Position numbers and translations under genes: made by a program. From positions 205,061 through 269,060 of the forward strand of contig ONZQ02000022.1 in assembly GCA_900312665.1 (NCBI GenBank): a stretch of DNA of 64,000 bases. The letters run 5' to 3'. The notes under the pieces were generated by a model. The model ran no database searches. It was given only the letters and a program-made list of their open reading frames with translations, and had not been told where the DNA came from. This DNA comes from Cephalotrichum gorgonifer. Its lineage: Eukaryota > Ascomycota > Sordariomycetes > Microascales > Microascaceae. Shown here piece after piece: positions 57,070 through 64,000 of this stretch. Each line of letters opens with the position of its first letter. Positions within the stretch are counted from its first letter, which is position 1.

Positions 57070-60000
57070 ATGAAGAAGATTAAGTCAAAGATTAAAGGTT
57101 GGCGCGGCGAACGGAAGTTTCTAGAAGTGATTGAGTCGACGGTAAGTTCATTTGGTAGCTTGCTATTTGAAGAATAGGCGTTGACGTTGCTCACCGTCTA
57201 GCCTGGTGGTAGTGAACGAGATGTCGCTTTTTGTTGCGGTATGGACGAGGCAGGTCGCACCGTACGATGAGGAACATGGTCGTTGCCGATGGCTGGAAAG
57301 GAATACTGGCGAATATCGAATCAGCCAGCCAGATCATTGACCAAGCTGTGCAAGAGCATATGGGCGGCAGAACACTCAGCGCAGTAGATGAAATCACAGC
57401 CAAAATTAAGAGCACATGGAGGCCATACAGCAAGTCGTGATTAAGACTGTGCAGGTAGGTGCCAGTCTCCTCGAATACATCTTACGATCTCTCTACTAAT
57501 AGTTACCAGAACGCTAGCGAGACGCAACACCTGCGAGACCTCGCTTGTGCCTCGAACGCCATGTTCGATTCCGGAGAAGTTGAAAGCACAGGGGAGCCGT
57601 GCTTAGAAGGAACTCAGCGCCACCTCCTCCAGACGATCCAAGACTGGGTGGAGAGCCCGACGGGAGAGGTCATCTTTTGGCTAGACGGGGTGGCGGGAAC
57701 TGGGAAGACCAGCGTTGCCTTGACGGTCGCAAATGCACTGAACGGCAGGCAATGTTTCGTTGAGGATCGTGAGCCTCCTCGATCTACCTTTCTTGGAGCT
57801 AGCTTCTTCTCAAACAAGGTGGTAGCACCCTGGACCACACCAAGATGTTCTTTACTACCATTGCAAGGGGGCTAGTGAAGGTGTTCCCCGACCTCAGGAC
57901 CCAAATCGTCTCCGCCGCGGAGAAGAACCTCGAGATCGATACTAAGGCACCACAGCAACAACTTGAGCGTCTCATCTTCGAGCCGCTTTCGGTTCTCGAC
58001 AAACCGACCTTCATCCCGGCAAGATTAGTGGTTGTCGTTGACGCACTGGATGAGTGTAAGAATCCAAAGGAAGTCGACGACTTGATCGGCATGCTCAGCG
58101 CGCTCGAAAACCTCCACCAGGTCCAACTCCGGGTCTTGATTACAAGCAGAGGCGACGACCACATCCATAAAAGCTTCGAAAGATTAAATAAAAGGAATTC
58201 AAGAAGCCGTGAAACCACCATATACCGACGGTCACCCTTGAACAAGATTCTGTCCCGGGCCGAGGGATACGGTGAGGTGGATGACACCATGAAGTATCTT
58301 CATTACGCCCTGGGTAAGATCGCAGATAAGCATGGTGTTCTGAGGGGCTGGATTGGCCAGGACAGGATTGCGAAGCTCAGCCAGAAGGCCGACGGCCTGT
58401 TCATTTACGCGGCAACGATGTGCCGTTTCCTGGATTCCCATGATTTCGACATCGAGGAGGCGAGAGAAGAGCGCCTGGATCATATCTTCGGCGATGTGAT
58501 AGAGATGGAGTCTTCTCCTCAATAGATGGTCGACGAGATATATCCTAAAGTTCTGTCTTTCCCAGGCCTCACCGGCTCGTCCGAGCGAACAAAGAATACC
58601 TTTTACTCGACCGCTCGAAATACGATAGGATTCATAATGGTTTTCTTCGAGCCTCTGTCCGTCTCTTCCCTTCACGCTCTGCTTCCGCCCGACACAAAGG
58701 ACTTGGAGAACACGTTGCGGAGACTCCATTCCGTATTAGATGTTCGACACGAGACCAATACGCCCCTCGGCCTTGTCCACTTGTCCTTTCGGGACTTCCT
58801 CCTAAGTGAGGAGACGTCGAGAAATCTACCATTCCGGATCGAAGAGATGTCAATGCACCAGGAGGTATTCTTGCGTTGCCTTTCCATCATGTCCGAGAAG
58901 CTTCATCAGGACATGTGTGAACTCGTCCTGCCTGGATCCAAGCCGCTACCTCGAAGCCAGGTCGAAAAGAGTGTCCCGCGGTACTTGATAGTATGCCTGT
59001 CACTACTGGGTTGAGCACCTGTCAAAGCTTGATGGGAACGGCCGCAAGGCAGCGGGGCTGGTCGACGACGGAGCAGTCCATGCCTTCCTCAAAGAAAAGG
59101 TTCTCTTTTGGCGGGAGGCGATTGGTTTGATTGGGGAGGCGCCAACCGTGATTCTCATTCTGAGTCTCCTAGAAACCCTCGTGGATGTAAGTTGCCACTC
59201 CAATTCCTGTTGAGGCTAGGGACTGACCGCGTTGTTCTCTGTCCCTTTAGTCCACAGAAAATCCCAACCTGTCTGCCTTAATACACGACTCCATACCTTT
59301 CGTGAGAAGCAACAGATGGATCATCGAAAACGCTCCGTTACAGCTGTACTCCTCGGCGCTTATCTTCTGCCCAGAGCCGAGCAGGATGCGGCACTACTTC
59401 AGACACCTAATTCCTCCCTGAGCAAGGCAAAAGACAGAGGTTAACGAGGGGTTGACCTCTAAACATTCCACTCTCGAGGGGCCTGGTGGGGTTGAGTCGT
59501 TTGCTTTCTTCCCCAATGATGACCTTCTTGCAGCTATATACAGCGACGGGACGACGGGCGTATGGAACTACGTTACGGGTACAGAACTTTATAAATTCCC
59601 ACCTTTTAGCTCTTATTGCCTCATGATTACTTTCTCACCAGACGGCGAAAAAATTGCGGCTGCATTGTCGAATGGGTCATGCCAGTACGGGAGTTTGCAA
59701 AGGGAAGATCAGTCTATTTGATAGCACCAGATGCCGTCCGTCAAGTCGCATATTTATCCAACACTAGTAACAACTTGGTATCCGTTTCTCGTTATGGAAC
59801 CATTCAGATTTGGGACGTGGAGAAAGGATATGCGATCCACACCTTAAGGAACGGACGGGGATGCCGCCCACAGCGCGGCTTGCGTTCTCGCCGACAGGGG
59901 AGTTCATAGCGGTGGCGCGCGACAGTACCGTGTCGTTCCTGGGGGTTGAACGGGGAGAGGTCATGACATCGTTTAAGAGCTACAATGGGACCCATCGTTG

Positions 60001-60651
60001 CGGTCGAAATTTTGATGAATGGCCAGACAGTAGTGTCAGCATCTCAACTTGGTATGCTCAGGGCATGGGATGTGATAACAGGACAGACACGATACGGAAC
60101 TAGCCTCACGAGGATCCATTGGAAGTTTCCGCGCCAACTCGGCCACGTACATTTCGATCTCCCGGGACGGGAAGTTGTTCGCCACGATATTGGGTCGAGC
60201 AAAATCGATCTTTGGGATACTGCAGCCAGGATTGAGAGTGAAAAGAATGATTGGTCCTTGAAGCCGGTCCTGGCGACGATGGCCATATATTGTCTCGCAG
60301 CAACGACGTGGTGTCCGTCTGGGATGCGAATGGCGAGTTGCTGAAGGCTGTACCAGGGGGTTGTGGAAGTACCGCATTTCTCACCCGACGGGAGGTTTAT
60401 CTCATTACGTCTGAAAACGCGGGAAAGCCAACTTTAGGCCAAGGGCATGGCACTCAAGGCTGCCAGTTACGACGACTGGCCACACATGACATTCTCTCCG
60501 AATAGCAGGTATATCGTGCTTGAGTCACATGTTCGTGGAATCCGTGAAGGTGCAAACGTTCGGATCGTCGACGGCAAATCTCTCAAGCAGATAATGACTT
60601 TCAACTGCGCCGCGACCAGCCGATTCACATTCTCCCCAAACGGGCAGGTTA
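57070..60651 (+). pseudogene. NACHT - WD40 (HET-E/NWD-type) NLR gene, decayed and truncated
   Basis: An ATG at 57070 opens a basic N-terminal exon (KIKSKIKGWRGERKFLEVIE). Further on come MVVADGWKGILANIESASQI, the NACHT Walker A GVAGTGKTS (about 57690), Walker B VVVVDALDECKN (about 58030), VQLRVLITSRGDD, GLVHLSFRDFLL, and the helical linker YACHYWVEHLSKLDGNGRKA. Degenerate WD40-type blades follow from about 59460 (ESFAFFPNDDLLAAIYSDGT; MITFSPDGEKIAAALSNGS). Breaks include frame changes near 57260, 57810 and 58993, TAG at 58523-58525 (Q to stop) and TGA at 59418-59420 (R to stop), plus several frame changes in the WD40 part. The frame stops at FTFSPNGQ, where a transposon begins. Confidence 0.8.
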
Positions 60652-61430
60652 ACGTCCCTCACCCACTTTGCGGCCACCCCCCCATTGCGGCCACCCTAAA
60701 ATCCCTCACCGCCACTTCTACCTATTCACTTCAACCTATAATATCTTCATCAATTTTACTTCAATTCTCTCTATATTTAGATTACTACTACTTCAATTAG
60801 CAATGACTGCCTATACTGAAGATGAGATTAATCAGGCTTTAGAAGCTATCATAAATAGACAATCTCTTTATAAAGCTTCAATCTACTGGGGTATCCTAAG
60901 GTCAACCCTATAATGAAGGATGCAAGGCAGCTAGCTAAGAGCTATTGCCTTTTCTAGCCAGCAGAAGCTATCCCCGACCCAGGAGAGCTATCTAGTATAA
61001 TAGATCCAGGTCTAGGCTGCTCTAGGGCTCCTATCAATCTATCAACAGATCCGGGAATTTGCAGAGTAGATCCTATATCTATGAGGTGATCCCCAGACCC
61101 TTAGAAAGAACTGGTTCCAGGCCTTCCTATATCGGAATCCCTCAATTAAGGTTTAAAGAGCTAGAGCCATCGATTTCCAGTATATCAATAGTATCTCAAC
61201 TGATATCATCAGGATATAGTTTTGATATCTATCAATCCTATAAATCAAGGCTATCTAATCAGCTAATTGATATAATATAGATAAGACTAGTATCCTAGAG
61301 GGTCAGGGATCTAATAGACTAGTCCTAGGATCTACAGAAGCCCAGTGTTATAGCTTGGCCAAGAGTTTGTTCAACAGTTGGGGCTGAAAGTATATATTAT
61401 CTCAAGATAGGGGGAAAGGAGAAAGAGGAA
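60650..61430 (+). mobile_element. pogo/Fot-type (Tc1/mariner superfamily) DNA transposon, RIP-degraded, right end not found
   Basis: A TA dinucleotide (60650-60651) is followed by the likely terminal repeat starting ACGTCCCTCACCCACTTTGC, with two subterminal copies of TTGCGGCCACCC. The transposase starts at ATG 60803: MTAYTEDEINQALEAII, SLYKASIYWGILRSTL (psq-type HTH), then stops, then SSQQKLSPTQE, NWFQAFLYRNPSIKV, RARAIDF (CENP-B-type HTH) and ILEGQGSNRLVLGS, corresponding to the first-Asp DETGI region. There are many TAA/TAG/TGA where Gln, Trp or Arg would stand. It interrupts the WD40 region of the NLR pseudogene. The right boundary given is where homology fades. Confidence 0.78.
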
Positions 61431-62309
61431 GGTGCTGTCTAGCTGCTAGGGAGCAGCTAGGTATAGGTTAGTATAGGGCCTGTGTACTTATACTTTGAGT
61501 GGATATCTATTTCAGTTAGATATCTAGCAGATAGTATCAGATACTGTATACTGATAATATTCAACAGGTTTTTATCTATAATATTATCCCCCTCCTCCCT
61601 TACAGTGCCCTCTATATATATCTATAGCTGGCCAGTAATCTCTATAATAAATGAATTTTCTCTTATCTTCTTATAGCCTTGTTGCTACTATATTGTTGCT
61701 CTTTAGGTCCCTCCCCTTCTTTATAGTGCCCTTATACTATACTATACTTTCTCTAAGTATATCTTATATCACTGCTGGATCTATAAGGAAGATATACTCT
61801 GTAGCTAGGGGGTCATATTGGTTTCTGCTGAATTGAGCTGCTTTGATATACTGAGATCCTATTGTTTATAATATTCAATAGCCTCTATTAAGAGGGTATC
61901 AATTGAGTCTATTTTAGGAAGATATATACTCTCAGGCTCTATCTATTTAGGAAAGAGTGCACCCTCAGGCCCTATATAAGGGGGCTTGTCCTTCAGAGCT
62001 CTCAAAAACCCTCCCTCCTATATATCTATACTTTTTTATAGTGAGTTAAGGTTGATTCTGGGTCACTGCTATTTTATTACTAATATTCTATAGTTATATC
62101 TACTATCTCTATCTAATAGCCTACTATCAAGATAAGTATTATCTAGCAGTATAGAAGTAGCTATCTTATTTATTGATTTATTATAGAATCTTATATAAAT
62201 TTTCTATTTATATATTAAGTAAGTTTGATAAGTTTACAGTTTATATATATCGAGTACTGATTATTCTTATATAGATATAGCCCCTTATAAGATATCTGTA
62301 TAGAAGGGT
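61431..62309. repeat. AT-rich RIP-type repeat DNA
   Basis: Very AT-rich, full of TATCTATA-like words, with stop codons in all frames. A TATATAAGGGGGC promoter-like box near 61973-61985 may belong to an old LTR. No element ends could be set. Confidence 0.5.
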
Positions 62310-62314
62310 AAGGG

Positions 62315-62436
62315 TGTTACGGTCCGGGACCGTACAGATGGTACTTAAGCATGCGGAGCACCTGATTGATCGCCAGAAATGCGGTCAATCGCCAGATCTT
62401 TTGGCGCAACGGTTAAAAAGGTGCATAATCGTAACA
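62315..62436. repeat. left LTR of the TRIM
   Basis: 122 bp. At the 5' end TACGGTC-CGG-GACCGTA forms a 7-bp hairpin. The 3' part holds TGGCGCAACGG (about 62402-62412), resembling a Pol III A box. Confidence 0.9.
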
Positions 62437-62474
62437 TTTTGACCGCAAAAGGCCGGTGGCCTGAGTTCGATTCC
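62402..62474 (+). promoter_or_regulatory. tRNA-like A and B boxes spanning the TRIM LTR/internal junction
   Basis: TGGCGCAACGG resembles the A box (TRGCNNAGYNGG). GTTCGATTCC at 62465-62474 matches the B box (GGTTCGANTCC) apart from the first base. Spacing is about 60 bp, within the range of tRNA genes. The acceptor and T stems do not pair well, so this is tRNA-like rather than a tRNA gene. Confidence 0.45.
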
Positions 62475-62623
62475 CGTTGGTCCTAGGTTTTCGAGCTTAC
62501 GTGCTGCTGACAGAGCTGTACTGCTACTCGCAGCTCTGGGGGTCTTAACGCATATTGTTCCCTAGGGCGCGGGGAGCCCTCTAGCAGATATCTCGGGACG
62601 AGATATGGAGGGAGGGGGTATCG

Positions 62624-62745
62624 TGTTACAGTCCGGGACCGTACAGACGGTACTTAAGCATGCGGAGCACCTGATTGATCGCCAGAAATGCGGTCAATCG
62701 CCAGATCTTTTGGCGCAACGGTTAAAAAGGTGTATAATCGTAACA
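62624..62745. repeat. right LTR of the TRIM
   Basis: 122 bp, identical to the left LTR except for three transitions (G/A at position 7, T/C in GATGG/GACGG, C/T in GTGCAT/GTGTAT). The first change breaks the hairpin of the left copy. Confidence 0.9.
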
Positions 62746-62750
62746 AAGGG

Positions 62751-63808
62751 TTATATTATCCTGCCTACTGCTACCACTCCTCCTATCAGCTTAATTACTA
62801 TAGATATACAGCTTCCTCTATCCTCCCTAGCTCTGGGTATCTCTCCTATCAGTCCTACTATCGAGTCTCCTGGCCTCAGTATCTCAGGCATTATAACCTC
62901 AATCTCTGATATTCCTGCTACTATAACCCAGCCCCCCCCTACTATAGCCTTATATAAGTTTTATATTTACTATATCCTTATAGCAGTATCTGACTGTATC
63001 TAGCCTTATCTTCTAAGTATTCTGCTATTATCAATAATAATCTAAATCTTATAAGTTTCCTAGATTTATCTTTTAACTATCTTATTATTAACTTATATAA
63101 TCTAAATATATCAAATCTTCTACTACCTTATAGTCTCCTGATAGAGAATATAATATTTGATATATCATCTATCTCTGATATTTAGATAATTATCTGGAAT
63201 ATAAGTATCTATATCAGATAGATAATATATCTTCCTCTCTACTCCTTTACTACTTTCTTATATTAATCTTTCCTTTTCTCAGATTCTGGTTAGAAATATA
63301 TCTATTACTCTATAGATAGCTATATATATCAGGCTATAGATCACTATTTCTTTTATATTATCTTATAGTTTATTAACTGCTCTTTAGCTCCCTAGTGAAC
63401 TTATAGATCTTATTAAGAGATATCTTATTATATTAGAGTACTATAATAATAGTATAAGTATCTATTATCCTCTTCTCTACTAGATTACTGCTAACTTATC
63501 TCTAGGATAATCAATTTATAGACTTTATCTATCTCTATAGTAAATTATTCTAGGCCTTCCTATTAATCTGAGAGATAAGTATTTATACTCTCTCTTCTCT
63601 ACTAGTTTACTATTAACTTACTAGGCCTGCTCTATCTCGATCTTTATACCCTCTATCTCCCAGTTATCTAATAGTCTGATAATAGTATTTACTTATATTA
63701 TAGATGCTCTGGAAGAGTAGCTTATCTGAGAGGCTGTAGCTTTGATATATCCTCTCTTATCTTCTCTTTTATCTACTATATCCTTATATTAACCTCTTAT
63801 TGAGGTGA
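62751..63808. repeat. AT-rich RIP-type repeat DNA
   Basis: Continues the AT-rich block that the TRIM interrupted. Translations are of low complexity (Ile/Leu/Ser/Tyr) with frequent stops; an old retroelement coding region is likely but no domain could be assigned. Confidence 0.5.
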
Positions 63809-64000
63809 TGTAGGGGAACCCAGCATCAGGATTCTGATTCCAATAGGGTCTCTCCAACAGTATAAGCTCGGGACAAGCTTACACCTACTTGCAGGTAGCC
63901 GCCTATACTAGACAAGTAAACCAGTAGAGCCTCAGCTTTGAGGCTCAGGATCTGAGTTGCTATATAGTTGATCAATAATCTATACAGCTCTTAGATTATT
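63809..64000 (+). mobile_element. possible LTR start of a retroelement running out of the window
   Basis: At 63809 the composition changes abruptly from AT-rich to balanced, starting with TGTAGGGGAACCCAGCATC, a TG-type LTR beginning. The second end lies outside the window, so this is only a suggestion. Confidence 0.25.

Larger units (their letters stand above)
62310..62750. mobile_element. TRIM: miniature LTR retroelement (431 bp) with 5-bp target duplication
   Basis: Two 122-bp direct repeats (62315-62436 and 62624-62745) begin TGTTAC and end GTAACA, a TG..CA LTR with 6-7 bp inverted ends. They are flanked by AAGGG on both sides (62310-62314 and 62746-62750). The LTRs differ at three positions, all transitions. 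The 187-bp internal part (62437-62623) has no coding frame. A polypurine tract GGAGGGAGGGGG (62607-62618) precedes the right LTR by five bases. Total 431 bp without duplications. The GC-rich element sits in AT-rich DNA and is little mutated, so it inserted after the surroundings decayed. It needs an autonomous retrotransposon in trans. Confidence 0.9.

Noticed and set aside
62390..62482. A functional tRNA gene inside the TRIM
   Set aside because: A- and B-box-like sequences are present, but the acceptor and T stems do not pair; kept only as a tRNA-like promoter motif.
1..64000. CRISPR arrays, bacterial operons or phage genes
   Set aside because: No spaced direct-repeat array was seen; introns, tRNA introns and gene families are all of fungal type.

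Overview
The window is nuclear DNA of a filamentous ascomycete (Pezizomycotina, probably a Sordariomycete). This rests on several features: short GT..AG introns of about 50-130 nt in most genes; NACHT/ankyrin and NACHT/WD40 (NLR-type) genes; a fungal rhodopsin-like membrane protein; a DUF7136 secreted protein; a Jen1-type carboxylate transporter; and AT-rich repeat DNA whose old coding frames carry C-to-T and G-to-A type stop codons, as left by repeat-induced point mutation (RIP). One assembly gap of N lies at 20284-20684. The species cannot be named from the sequence alone.

Layout. Positions 1-18.9 kb are mostly housekeeping: allantoinase (minus; a one-base frameshift is visible), the polyprenyl diphosphate synthase of ubiquinone synthesis (COQ1, minus) divergent from a Vma12-type V-ATPase assembly factor (plus), a protein made only of a Tc1-transposase-like DNA-binding domain (minus), an Eco1-like zinc-finger protein without its acetyltransferase (plus), tRNA-Leu(AAG), a DHA1-type MFS transporter (minus), a decayed protein kinase (minus) and a secreted metzincin protease with a 6-nt microexon (plus). 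Positions 19-41 kb are accessory: the N gap, a CYTH-like protein, an intact hydrolase-NACHT-ankyrin receptor, a remnant with a fungal STAND N-terminal domain, a DUF7136 protein, a seven-helix rhodopsin-like protein, a broken epoxide-hydrolase-like gene, tRNA-Arg(ACG), a large broken hydrolase-ankyrin-SPRY gene and an intact alpha/beta hydrolase.

Positions 43-45 kb hold a PHO89-type phosphate permease. From 45.6 to 56.3 kb there is a compact group that looks like a catabolic cluster: a Gfo/Idh/MocA oxidoreductase, a type II (catabolic) 3-dehydroquinase, an SDR dehydrogenase, a Jen1-type carboxylate transporter and a C2H2 regulator. The recognition helices of the regulator resemble yeast Adr1 (known site TTGGRG), and TTGGGG/CCCCAA boxes are crowded into the two divergent promoters and the region upstream of the regulator. 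This is the most testable new proposal here: a self-contained regulon for uptake and oxidation of a cyclic or acidic carbon source.

From 57 kb on, a decayed NACHT-WD40 gene is cut off by a RIP-degraded pogo/Fot-type DNA transposon. AT-rich repeat DNA follows, and into it a complete 431-bp terminal-repeat retroelement in miniature (TRIM) has inserted. It has two 122-bp LTRs, a 5-bp AAGGG target duplication, a polypurine tract and tRNA-like A/B-box sequences.
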